Positions 17,087 to 27,943 of a stretch of 64,000 nt of DNA are shown here, in pieces. The notes beneath the pieces were generated by a model. That model saw only the letters and a program-made list of their open reading frames with translations, did not search any database and was not told the origin of the DNA. Both the position numbers and the translations under genes were made by a program. The first letter of the stretch is position 1; the number at the start of each line of letters is the position of its first letter. Source of the DNA: Methylotetracoccus oryzae (GTDB lineage: Bacteria; Pseudomonadota; Gammaproteobacteria; Methylococcales; Methylococcaceae); the NCBI RefSeq assembly GCF_006175985.1, contig NZ_SRSH01000011.1, forward strand, positions 1 to 64,000. Reading direction: 5' to 3'.

Positions 17087-18976
17087 ATGACATCCTCCGA
17101 CTGGAACATCAGGCGCGCCCGCGAGACCTACGCGATCGAACATTGGAGCGACGGTTACTTCGACATCGACGAGTGCGGCGAGGTCATCGTGCGCCCGCGC
17201 CGGGCCGATGAACACCGGAAGCTGAGCCTGACCGATATCGCCCAGACCGCGCGCCAGGAGGGCCTTTCTCTGCCCTTGCTGGTCCGTTTCACGGATATCC
17301 TGAAGGATCGTGTCGCTCTGCTGCATGACGCGTTCGAAAGCGCCCGGCGCGACCACGACTACACCGGCACCTATACGCCCGTGTATCCGATCAAGGTCAA
17401 CCAGGAGCACAGTGTCATCGATGCGCTGTACCGCAGCGGAGAGGCCAAGGTCGGACTCGAAGCCGGCAGCAAATCCGAGCTGCTCGCCATTCTGGCTCTG
17501 GCGGGTTCCGATACCGTCATCTGCAATGGATACAAGGACCGGGCCTATGTCCGCCTCGCGCTGATCGGTCGACGGCTCGGACTGAACCTGTTCATCGTCG
17601 TGGAGAAGCTCTCGGAACTCGACCTGATCATCAGTGAGTCGAAAGCCCTCGGGATCGAGCCGCAGCTCGGACTGCGCGTCCGGCTGCACAATGTCAATGC
17701 CGGCAAATGGCAGAACAGCGGGGGCGAGAAATCGAAATTCGGCCTCAATCCCGGCGATATCCTGAAACTGACCGAACGGCTCGCGGCGGCCGGCGGCCTG
17801 TCATGGCTGCAGCTGATGCATTTCCACATGGGCTCGCAGGTTGCGAACATCAACGAGATCAAGCCGGCATTGCGGGAAGCGACCCGCTTCTTCGCCGAGT
17901 TGTGCCGTCTGGGTGCGCCAATCCGCTATATGGACGTTGGCGGCGGGCTGGGCGTCGACTACGACGGCACGCATTCGAACAGCTCCTGCTCCATCAACTA
18001 CACGATCCAGGAGTACGCGCAGAGCATCGTCCGGGCCGTCTCAGAGATCTGTGCCGAGCACCGGTTGCCCGAGCCGCATCTGATCACGGAGGCGGGTCGT
18101 GCGATGACGGCGCATCATGCCGTGCTGATCACCAACATCATCGACATCGAATCGGTGTCGGACGAAGTGCCGCCGCCCATGGACGGGGGCGTGACGTGGA
18201 CCCACGATCTCGAGAGCCTGCTGGAACGCAGCGCCGTGGAACAACCCCTCGGAATCTATCACGACGTCGAATTCGAACTGCAGGAAGCGCGCAACATGTT
18301 CCTGCAGGGCAAGAGCGACTTGCCGCATCTGGCCCGGGTCGAACGCTTGAGTTTCGCGGTCTTTCATCGTTTGCGACGCCGTTTCGACGTGCGGTTGCGG
18401 GCGCATCGCGAGGCACTGGATGAATTGAACGAGAGGCTCGCCGACAAGGTTTTCTGCAATTTCTCGGTGTTTCAATCGATGCCCGACGGCTGGGCCATCG
18501 ATCAGATCTTCCCGGTCATGCCGCTGCAGCGCCTGGACGAAGAACCGGTCCGCCGTGCGGTGATTCAGGATCTGACCTGCGATTCCGACGGACGAATCGG
18601 GGCCTACATCGATTGTCAGAGTATCGAGAAGACGATGCCCATCCATGGCATGCGGCCCGGCGAGTCATACCTCATCGGCATCTTCATGGTCGGGGCCTAC
18701 CAGGAAATTCTGGGCGACATGCACAACCTTTTCGGCGACACCCATTCCGTAAATGTCGAGGTAGGAGACGACGGCCACTACCGCTTCGTGCAACCGGTCC
18801 ACGGCGACGGTGTCGACGACCTGCTGCGGTACGTGCATATCGATCCCGAGGAACTGGAACGGGCCTACCGCAAGAAGCTGAACGAGGCACAGCTCACGCA
18901 GGCCGAGCGCAAGCTCTACGAAAGCGAGCTGATCGCCGGCCTGAACGGCTATTCCTACCTGGAAGAGCCTTCGTGA
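17087..18976 (+). CDS. speA: Biosynthetic arginine decarboxylase
   Basis: A 629-residue PLP-dependent group IV decarboxylase that makes agmatine from arginine. The PLP lysine is Lys103 in YPIKVNQEHSV, followed by GLEAGSKSELLAIL, the HFHMGSQ motif, the glycine loop DVGGGLGVDYDG, and the catalytic Cys near the end in LTCDSDGRIGAYI. The length is normal for SpeA (about 630-660). AAGGA 8 bases before the ATG is the ribosome site. Downstream it overlaps the next gene by four bases (GTGA). Confidence 0.95.
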   Translation: MTSSDWNIRRARETYAIEHWSDGYFDIDECGEVIVRPRRADEHRKLSLTDIAQTARQEGLSLPLLVRFTDILKDRVALLHDAFESARRDHDYTGTYTPVYPIKVNQEHSVIDALYRSGEAKVGLEAGSKSELLAILALAGSDTVICNGYKDRAYVRLALIGRRLGLNLFIVVEKLSELDLIISESKALGIEPQLGLRVRLHNVNAGKWQNSGGEKSKFGLNPGDILKLTERLAAAGGLSWLQLMHFHMGSQVANINEIKPALREATRFFAELCRLGAPIRYMDVGGGLGVDYDGTHSNSSCSINYTIQEYAQSIVRAVSEICAEHRLPEPHLITEAGRAMTAHHAVLITNIIDIESVSDEVPPPMDGGVTWTHDLESLLERSAVEQPLGIYHDVEFELQEARNMFLQGKSDLPHLARVERLSFAVFHRLRRRFDVRLRAHREALDELNERLADKVFCNFSVFQSMPDGWAIDQIFPVMPLQRLDEEPVRRAVIQDLTCDSDGRIGAYIDCQSIEKTMPIHGMRPGESYLIGIFMVGAYQEILGDMHNLFGDTHSVNVEVGDDGHYRFVQPVHGDGVDDLLRYVHIDPEELERAYRKKLNEAQLTQAERKLYESELIAGLNGYSYLEEPS

Positions 18977-19827
18977 AGGTCGGCTTTGTCGGACTCGGGG
19001 CCATGGGCGAGCCAATGGCACGGAATCTGGCCGCGGCCGGGTTACTGGCCGCGGTGTGGAACCGGACGCCTGCGCGGGCCGCCGCGCTGAGCGCCGCGCT
19101 CGGTATCGACTCTGCACCCTCCCCGGCCGAACTCGCGGCAACAGTGGATGTGGTCATCATCTGCGTATCGGCGGACGCCGACGTCATCCGTATCGTCGAC
19201 GCCTTGCGGCCGGCAGCAAGGCCCGGTCTGGTCGTCGTGGACTGCTCGACCGTGAGCCCGGACACCGCCCGTAAAGCAGCGCAACGGCTAGGCGAAGGCG
19301 GCGCGGAGTTCCTCGACGCACCCGTGACCGGCGGCGTCGAAGGCGCGCGCAGCGGCAGACTCGCGATGATGATCGGCGGGAGCCCCGCAACGCTGGCAAA
19401 AGTTGAGCCGGCACTCTCGGCGATGGCGACACGCATCGTATTCATGGGCGACACCGGCGCAGGCCAGGCCGCGAAGGCCGTGAATCAAGTCATGTGCGCA
19501 GGTATCAATCAGGCCGTGACCGAGGCCCTGGCGTTCGGCGAGAAACTCGGCCTCGACATGGACCGCGTGATCGACGTGGTGTCCGGTGGAGCCGCCGGAA
19601 ACTGGTTCCTGGAGAAACGGGGACCGACGATGACCCGTGGCACTTTCGCGCCCGGATTCAAACTGGCGCTACATCACAAGGATCTCGCGATCTGCCTGTC
19701 GATGGCAGCGAACATGCAAATCGACCTGCCGTTGACGGCTGCGACGCTGGATGACTATACCGCGTTGATGGCCGATGGCTTCGGAGACGAGGATATCTCG
19801 GCCCTGTATCGGCGGAAACGGCCATGA
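18973..19827 (+). CDS. NAD(P)-dependent beta-hydroxyacid dehydrogenase
   Basis: The 284-residue product belongs to the 3-hydroxyisobutyrate dehydrogenase / tartronate semialdehyde reductase / glyoxylate reductase superfamily. It begins KVGFVGLGAMGEPMARNL (dinucleotide-binding GxGxxG), with the substrate motif DAPVTGGVEGARSG, the catalytic Lys in GQAAKAVNQVM, and a C-terminal KDLAICLSMA. The start is GTG at 18973, overlapping the stop of speA. In a methanotroph it could work in glycerate/glyoxylate metabolism, but co-location with speA gives no clear pathway. Confidence 0.88.
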   Translation: MKVGFVGLGAMGEPMARNLAAAGLLAAVWNRTPARAAALSAALGIDSAPSPAELAATVDVVIICVSADADVIRIVDALRPAARPGLVVVDCSTVSPDTARKAAQRLGEGGAEFLDAPVTGGVEGARSGRLAMMIGGSPATLAKVEPALSAMATRIVFMGDTGAGQAAKAVNQVMCAGINQAVTEALAFGEKLGLDMDRVIDVVSGGAAGNWFLEKRGPTMTRGTFAPGFKLALHHKDLAICLSMAANMQIDLPLTAATLDDYTALMADGFGDEDISALYRRKRP

Positions 19828-20014
19828 ACTGCAAAGACCACGGCCGGGCGGTCAGCGCCTGCCCGCTCGGCGTCGGCAGTTTCCGACCCGCTGCACCGTT
19901 GCACTGACGAGACCTCCCGGCATTTCAGCGGCCTTCGGCCGGCCGCCGGCTCGAACCGTCCGCGACCCTGCTTGTCAGACGAGGGCCGCGTCTCCGGGAC
20001 GGGTTGACCAGCCG

Positions 20015-20365
20015 CTATTCGCAGCTGCCGTACTCGAGTTGCGCCGTCTCGAAGGCACTGTTTTCCTCGGAATTCAACCGGATGACGGCCTGCAGCGCCT
20101 TCAGCTTGTCCTCAGCTGGTTTCATTTTGGCGTTGAGCGCCTCGAGTTGCGGGTAAAACTCGTTGACGGTTTTTTCATCATGCGAACGGTGCGCCACCAG
20201 CAATTTGGAGCGCAACGAACTCTGCTGACACCGATCGGCCCGTGTATCGCGCAACAGGCTGACGGCCTGCTCCAGATCTGCCGACGACGCGAAACCCGGC
20301 GAAGAAACCATACCGCCGGCGAGCAAGGCCGCGGCCGACAAGATCCGCACTGAAAACACCTGCAT
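20015..20365 (-). CDS. Small exported protein, unknown
   Basis: This 116-residue product has a clear signal peptide (VRILSAAALLAGGMVSSPGFASS, cleavage near residue 27), followed by a mainly helical mature part, with two Cys (DRCQQS and GSCE at the end) that may pair in the periplasm. A Lys-rich region (MKPAEDKLKALQ) suggests a coiled helix. No family is recognised. It lies downstream of the strong minus-strand terminator at 20514-20545, so it needs its own promoter between about 20366 and 20510. Confidence 0.65.
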   Translation of the reverse strand: MQVFSVRILSAAALLAGGMVSSPGFASSADLEQAVSLLRDTRADRCQQSSLRSKLLVAHRSHDEKTVNEFYPQLEALNAKMKPAEDKLKALQAVIRLNSEENSAFETAQLEYGSCE

Positions 20366-20513
20366 GCTCCCCTCCGAAACCAGTGTTTGTTATTTTCTAA
20401 CTGCGAAACGCGTAACGGATTGTATACCCAGACACACGATGATGAGCATCCTGCCCTGTTTGCCCCGGCCACGAACTGCCCGCCCGCTTTGCGCCCTGCC
20501 CAGGCAGCCAGAC

Positions 20514-20545
20514 AAAAAAAAGGGTGTGGCGACAGCGCCACACCC
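20514..20545 (-). terminator. Strong intrinsic terminator on the minus strand
   Basis: A perfect 10-bp stem, GGGTGTGGCG (20522-20531) with CGCCACACCC (20536-20545), closes a 4-base loop. Eight A (20514-20521) next to it become a T8 run on the minus strand. This is a textbook rho-independent terminator for minus-strand transcription, but there is no minus-strand gene directly upstream of it. Confidence 0.85.
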
Positions 20546-20700
20546 TGCAAACGCCGCGCTCGCTGCTAGCTACGCGGTCATGCAAAGACTCAAAGCAACA
20601 GACCTTCCCGATCGAACCGAGTTCCATCAATCACATAAGGGGCCTTCGGGTCGCTCCGGCGGGCTGAGCCCCACTCCAGCGACAGCCGCTCGGAGCGGTC
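20546..20700 (-). ncRNA. Candidate small RNA ending at the 20514 terminator
   Basis: The terminator at 20514-20545 must serve a transcript that starts within about 20600-20720, because the next gene upstream is on the plus strand. The stretch has further hairpin potential (GCGAC ... GTCGC around 20679-20700) and no protein-coding character. I could not find a convincing sigma-70 promoter, so the 5' end is a guess. The 77-codon frame 20397-20630 runs through the terminator and is not a good alternative. Confidence 0.35.
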
Positions 20701-20730
20701 GCGCATTGCCGTGTGGTGAGGATGTTGGCG

Positions 20731-21495
20731 ATGCATGACGAACAACTGTTGCGCTATAGCCGCCAGATCATGCTTTCGGAAGTCGATATCGAGGGTCAGG
20801 AAAAGTTGCTCGCGAGCCGGGTCCTGATCGTCGGAGCCGGCGGACTCGGCTCACCCGCTGCGATGTACCTCGCGGCAGCAGGCGTCGGCACGCTGGTGCT
20901 GGCCGATGATGACCGGGTCGATCTCTCGAATCTGCAGCGTCAGATCCTCCATCACACCGACCAGATCGGCCAAGCCAAGGTCGAATCGGCGGCCAACACG
21001 CTGTACCGGCTCAATCCCGATCCGCGGGTCATCGGCATACCGCGTCGACTCGGGGATGGCGAACTCGCGGTGGAGGCCGCCCAGGCGGATGTGGTTCTGG
21101 ACTGCTCCGACAACTTTGCCACCCGCTTCGCCGTCAATGCGGCCTGTGTCGCAGCCAGAACGCCCTTGATCTCGGGTGCCGTGATCCGCTTCGAAGGCCA
21201 GCTTGCAGTCTTCGATGCGCGATTGCCCGATGCGCCCTGCTACCACTGCCTGTATCCGGAGACACCGCAGACCGACCTCGACCAAAGCTGCGTGCGCAGT
21301 GGCGTCATCGCACCGTTGCCGGGTCTGATCGGAAGCTTCCAGGCACTTGAGGCGATCAGGCTATTGCTCGATCTCGGCGAACCGTCCACCGGACGCCTGT
21401 TGGTTTTCGACGCCTTGGCGATGGAGTGGCACACGCTGCGACTGCGCCGGCATCCTCGGTGTCCCACATGCGGCCAACCGGTCGCGGACACCTAG
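20731..21495 (+). CDS. MoeB/ThiF/HesA-type adenylyltransferase (E1-like)
   Basis: This 254-residue protein activates the C-terminus of a ubiquitin-like sulfur carrier such as MoaD or ThiS by adenylation. It has the Arg start motif LLRYSRQIML, the ATP loop GAGGLGSPAAMYLAAAG, DDDRVDLSNLQRQILH, CSDNFATRF, the Cys-containing LDQSCVRSGVIAPLPG, and two CxxC zinc knuckles (CYHC and CPTC). No rhodanese domain follows, so it is MoeB/ThiF/HesA-like. The ATG at 20731 has TGAGG 9 bases upstream, better than the earlier ATGs at 20713 or 20722. Confidence 0.88.
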   Translation: MHDEQLLRYSRQIMLSEVDIEGQEKLLASRVLIVGAGGLGSPAAMYLAAAGVGTLVLADDDRVDLSNLQRQILHHTDQIGQAKVESAANTLYRLNPDPRVIGIPRRLGDGELAVEAAQADVVLDCSDNFATRFAVNAACVAARTPLISGAVIRFEGQLAVFDARLPDAPCYHCLYPETPQTDLDQSCVRSGVIAPLPGLIGSFQALEAIRLLLDLGEPSTGRLLVFDALAMEWHTLRLRRHPRCPTCGQPVADT

Positions 21496-21555
21496 CACGG
21501 CGTGCGGGGCGGTCTGACCCAGGGCACCACGTGCGATTGATGCTCGGGTGGATAG

Positions 21556-21584
21556 TTGACATGGCACGAGAAAGTACCCATAAT
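21556..21584 (+). promoter_or_regulatory. Sigma-70 promoter of the tRNA-Gly/tRNA-Cys operon
   Basis: A consensus -35 box, TTGACA (21556-21561), is followed by a 17-base spacer and a good -10 box, CATAAT (21579-21584). The tRNA-Gly gene starts 12 bases after the -10, which fits a transcription start near 21591. Confidence 0.8.
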
Positions 21585-21596
21585 GGCGATCTCTAC

Positions 21597-21672
<76 letters not shown>

Positions 21673-21725
21673 GTTCTGGCCCTCGGGCCGCTTAGCGATA
21701 TCTCGCATCTTCCGGGTTTACCCAA

Positions 21726-21799
21726 GGCTGAGTGGCAGAGTGGTCATGCAGCGGCCTGCAAAGCCGTGTACGCCGGTTCGATTCCGACCTCAGCCTCCA
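21726..21799 (+). tRNA. tRNA-Cys (anticodon GCA)
   Basis: A 74-base cloverleaf with encoded CCA, 53 bases after tRNA-Gly and probably in the same transcript. The acceptor stem GGCTGAG pairs with CTCAGCC. The anticodon loop reads CTGCAAA with anticodon GCA, and the T loop has TTCGATT. The order Gly-Cys is the usual gammaproteobacterial one, where a tRNA-Leu often follows. None is present here. Confidence 0.96.
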
Positions 21800-22027
21800 T
21801 TATCCCTGCCTGAACGCCCCCGCCGCATTGCGACTGTACTCCAGCCGCTGTCGAACCGGATCGGCGTCGCAGTGCTGTTCGGCACGACGCACAATCCGGC
21901 TCGAAACACGGGCTAAACCGTCTAGCTGATGCGCCCCTCGCCGCGGCGCACCACCGTTTGCCGCATGAGCACCATTGCGCAAGGGCGCTTGCGGCGCTGA
22001 TGCAGCGACGTCAGGCCTTGCGCTCCA

Positions 22028-22582
22028 TCAATGCCAGCCCCCGTATTGCTTCGTCGGATCGCCCTTAAAGCTCTCGGTGGTTTGAGCACCGCCACTCCCG
22101 CCACCGGATTTCCGCCGCTGTGCGATGGCTGCACCGGCCGCCTTCGCCAAGTTGGCCTCGCTAAGCCCACCGAGCCCCATTGCCGTATTGACGACAATGG
22201 TCGTCACGGCGCTGATGTCCTGCTCGGCCGCGTCGGGGTTGGTGACGGCCGCCTTGATGGGTTCCCCGGGATTTTCGGCCGGATACGCTGTGATGACGAG
22301 CGGATAGCGAGTTCCCGCAGGAATCGTCAGTTGGTATACCGAATCGCCCTTCAACTCGGTCCGCGCTGCCACCACCCCCGCACCATCGGTCGCTTCGATC
22401 GTCGCTGCCGTCACGGGCCCATCGTCGTTCAGCACGTGCCCGGTCAGTTGAGTCGACACCGGCGCGGCCCCGGAACGACTGCCCGATGGTGCGTTGTCGC
22501 AGCCCGCCGCGCAGGCGATCGTCACTGCAAGCAGCAGCCGGGCCCCAACCCCGGACATTTTTCTTTCGTGCTCGGATTTCAT
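22028..22582 (-). CDS. Putative lipoprotein with carboxypeptidase-regulatory-like domain
   Basis: The 184-residue product has a lipoprotein signal ending in AAGC (Cys about 28). The mature part (about 45-120) has a beta-sandwich pattern: QLTGHVLNDDGPVTAATIEATD, then a strand order like the carboxypeptidase regulatory fold. The C-terminal part is helical, with VNTAMGLGGLSEANLAKAAGAAIAQRR and a Gly-rich linker. A GGAGG ribosome site lies close before the ATG at 22582, ruling out the longer frame. Function unknown. It could bind sugar or cell-wall material. Confidence 0.65.
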   Translation of the reverse strand: MKSEHERKMSGVGARLLLAVTIACAAGCDNAPSGSRSGAAPVSTQLTGHVLNDDGPVTAATIEATDGAGVVAARTELKGDSVYQLTIPAGTRYPLVITAYPAENPGEPIKAAVTNPDAAEQDISAVTTIVVNTAMGLGGLSEANLAKAAGAAIAQRRKSGGGSGGAQTTESFKGDPTKQYGGWH

Positions 22583-23096
22583 GCAACCTCCTTTCCTCGC
22601 AAAGAATGCTGAAGGCAGGCTCGGAACTCGCCGGCTGCCACCTGTTATTGTTTCGCTCGTTTCGGGCGCCGTGGTGGAATCTGCTGCCTCCATACCGAAG
22701 GCCCGCAGTCGGCGTCGAATCGTAACACCGACGCGAGCGGATCGCTGCATGCTTCGCGCGAGCGTGGGCCGGCCTCGGGATTGACGCTGACGAACCGCCA
22801 ACCCTGCGCGTTCCCGTCCTAGCGCTGAAACACAGTATTGGCAGTCGCCCCGTCTTCACAGGCTAACGGAGATGTCCTAATGTGAGAATCCGCCACGGGT
22901 CGTCGCCGGATGGGTAGCCACAACGCGATAGTACCTTACGGGGACGGGTCTTTCGTCGGGACCCACCACCCCATGGCGGAAGATCACAACCGGCGTGACT
23001 CCGCCCTTGCCGAACCAAACGCCGCGATGGCCGACCGCCACCACAGCGCCTTTCCGAAACTGACGGAATCGTGTCCCCCCGGGAGAAACGCAAGAA
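22583..23096. other. Intergenic region
   Basis: About 510 bases between the divergent lipoprotein gene and the glucosidase gene. A 93-codon minus-strand frame (22877-23158) has a Val/Gly pattern that looks weakly protein-like but lacks a ribosome site and overlaps the start of the glucosidase gene. I leave it uncalled. Confidence 0.35.
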
Positions 23097-25859
<2,763 letters not shown>

Positions 25860-25944
25860 CGGGTGTGCGGTTGCCCACGCCCGTCCGCCCCGTGGCCTGC
25901 GATGCAACGCATCCTCCGCCCCACAGACACAAACTCAGACGCTC

Positions 25945-26958
25945 ATGATACTCGCCGGTGATATTGGCGGAACCAAGACAGTTCTCGCCCTGTACGGTGC
26001 CGAAGATCCGATCGACCGCCCGTTTCGTTCGCAGAAGTTTGCCAGCGGCAGCTACGATGCGCTGGAACCGATCATCGCCGAGTTTCTGCGCGGCATCGAA
26101 CCCACGCCGCGCGTCGGTGCCTTCGGCATCGCCGGGCCCATCCAGGGGCGCCGTGTACAGACGACCAACCTGCCCTGGCTGATCGACGCCGACGAACTTG
26201 AGAGACGCTTCCATTTCCGCGCCGTGGACCTGCTCAACGATCTGCAGGCCACGGCCTCTGCCGTGCCCTTCCTGTTGGCCGATGACATTTGCACCCTGAG
26301 TGCCGGGGCGCCGGTGCCACAGGGCCCCATCGCCGTGATTGCCCCCGGCACGGGCCTTGGCATGGCCTTGATGGTCCCCTCCGATGACGGTTATCGCGCC
26401 CTGCCCTCCGAAGGCGGCCATAGTTCGTTCAGTCCGGTGACGGCTGATGAGCTCGGGCTACTGACCTTCCTCCAGGACCGCTTCGGCCATGTGAGCTTCG
26501 AGCGCATCTGCTCCGGCAGCGGCCTGCCGAACATTTATGACTACCTGCTCGGCACCGGCCGGTACGAGGAGCCCGATTGGCTGCGGGAACAACTGGCCAC
26601 TGCGGCCGACCGGACCCCGATCATCGTAGCGGCAGCAATGGAGCAGCGCGCTCCGCTATGCGCCGCCACACTCGATCTGTTCGTCACCACACTGGCGAGC
26701 GCCATCGGCAACGTCGCCCTACTGACGCTGCCGACCGGCGGCATCTACCTCGGTGGCGGCATTCCGCCCCGCATTCTGTCGCGTTTGCGCCACCGCGACT
26801 TTCTGGAGAGAATCGTGTCGAAGGGGCGCTCCCGCAGCCTGATTGAACGGTTTCCGGTTCATGTGATCCTCGACGCGCAGGCGGCGCTACACGGCGCCGC
26901 CTGGCACGCGCGCCGGAAGGCCGGCGAAGTCCCTGAGGACGACACGGCCCCTGATTGA
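25945..26958 (+). CDS. glk: Glucokinase (ROK-unrelated Glk type)
   Basis: The 337-residue enzyme phosphorylates glucose with ATP. The phosphate loop DIGGTKTVLAL is at the N-terminus, with substrate residues in LPWLIDADEL and LLNDLQATASAV (catalytic Asp), the adenosine loop IAPGTGLGMAL, SEGGHSSFSP, and GGIYLGGGIPPRI. The length fits bacterial Glk of group B (about 320-340). I use ATG 25945, and an upstream extension to 25834 is Arg-rich and overlaps the previous gene. It lies 85 bases after the glucosidase gene, in the same operon. Confidence 0.93.
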   Translation: MILAGDIGGTKTVLALYGAEDPIDRPFRSQKFASGSYDALEPIIAEFLRGIEPTPRVGAFGIAGPIQGRRVQTTNLPWLIDADELERRFHFRAVDLLNDLQATASAVPFLLADDICTLSAGAPVPQGPIAVIAPGTGLGMALMVPSDDGYRALPSEGGHSSFSPVTADELGLLTFLQDRFGHVSFERICSGSGLPNIYDYLLGTGRYEEPDWLREQLATAADRTPIIVAAAMEQRAPLCAATLDLFVTTLASAIGNVALLTLPTGGIYLGGGIPPRILSRLRHRDFLERIVSKGRSRSLIERFPVHVILDAQAALHGAAWHARRKAGEVPEDDTAPD

Positions 26959-27828
26959 TTGACCAAGACGGGCCCTTCCTTGTCGACCACCGGTCCCGCG
27001 TACGGATCAGAGAACGGCCGGCTGTCCCCCACCGAGCCAGAGGAACTGGCCGTCACCTTGCACTCACGCGCCTACGGCACGGCCGGACCGCCCGTCGTGA
27101 TCCTACACGGCCTGCTCGGCTCTCATCGAAACTGGCGTTCAATCGCCCAGTCGCTGGCAGCGGATCATCGCGTCCATGCGGCCGATCTCCGCAACCACGG
27201 CGAGTCCCCGCATTCGGACCTGATGGACTATCCACATCTCACGGCGGATGTGGCCAGCCTGATCCATGGTCTCGAGCTCGGGCGGGTACGACTGATCGGG
27301 CACAGCCTGGGTGGCAAGGTCGCGATGTGTCTGGCGCTGGCCGAACCGGACCTGGTGGAGTCGGTGGCCATCGTCGACATGGCGCCGGTGGCCTACCCGA
27401 ACCGCAATGCACCTATTCTGGAAGCCCTTCGCACCCTGCCCCTTGCGGAATTGTCGGACCGGCGCAGCGCCGACCAGCAACTCGCGGCAAGGATCCCCGA
27501 TACGTCCCTGCGTCAGTTCCTGCTGACCAACCTCGTGCAGACCCACGACGGGTTCTCCTGGCAGCCCAATATTGCGGTCCTCGCCAGTGCCGGCCCGGTG
27601 CTTTCCGACTTTCCCGCCTTCAGTCCTGAGACGGCCTTCCCCGGACCGGCCCTGTTCATCTCCGGGGCCTTGTCCCCCTACCGGATCATGGATCATCGCG
27701 ACGCCATCGGCACGCTGTTCCCCGAGGCCAGGCATCGCGAGATCGCGGGCGCCGGACACTGGCCGCACGTGGAGACCCCGGCCGAGTTTCTCTCGGTTCT
27801 CCGGGATTTCCTGACCGCACGTAGCTGA
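26959..27828 (+). CDS. Alpha/beta hydrolase (YbfF-like esterase)
   Basis: This protein has the alpha/beta hydrolase signature: oxyanion region ILHGLLGSHRNWRSIA, ADLRNHGESPH, the nucleophile elbow GHSLGGK, and a C-terminal His in GAGHWPHVETP. The motif set is that of the YbfF/PHA-depolymerase-like esterase group acting on short acyl esters. The frame opens with TTG at 26959 right after the glk stop codon. The first 35 residues are unusual, and the true start may be near 27058 (TTG in CTTGCACTC). It is probably the last gene of the glucosidase-glk transcript. Confidence 0.85.
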   Translation: MTKTGPSLSTTGPAYGSENGRLSPTEPEELAVTLHSRAYGTAGPPVVILHGLLGSHRNWRSIAQSLAADHRVHAADLRNHGESPHSDLMDYPHLTADVASLIHGLELGRVRLIGHSLGGKVAMCLALAEPDLVESVAIVDMAPVAYPNRNAPILEALRTLPLAELSDRRSADQQLAARIPDTSLRQFLLTNLVQTHDGFSWQPNIAVLASAGPVLSDFPAFSPETAFPGPALFISGALSPYRIMDHRDAIGTLFPEARHREIAGAGHWPHVETPAEFLSVLRDFLTARS

Positions 27829-27943
27829 CCTCGACCGCTGCCCGAGCGTGTGTGGACCACCGTACTCCCCACCGCTCTGACCGGCTTCGATATCCCGCGA
27901 GGCGGACCCCGCAGCAAGTCCGCTCATCTCGGGCCGAGGCCTC

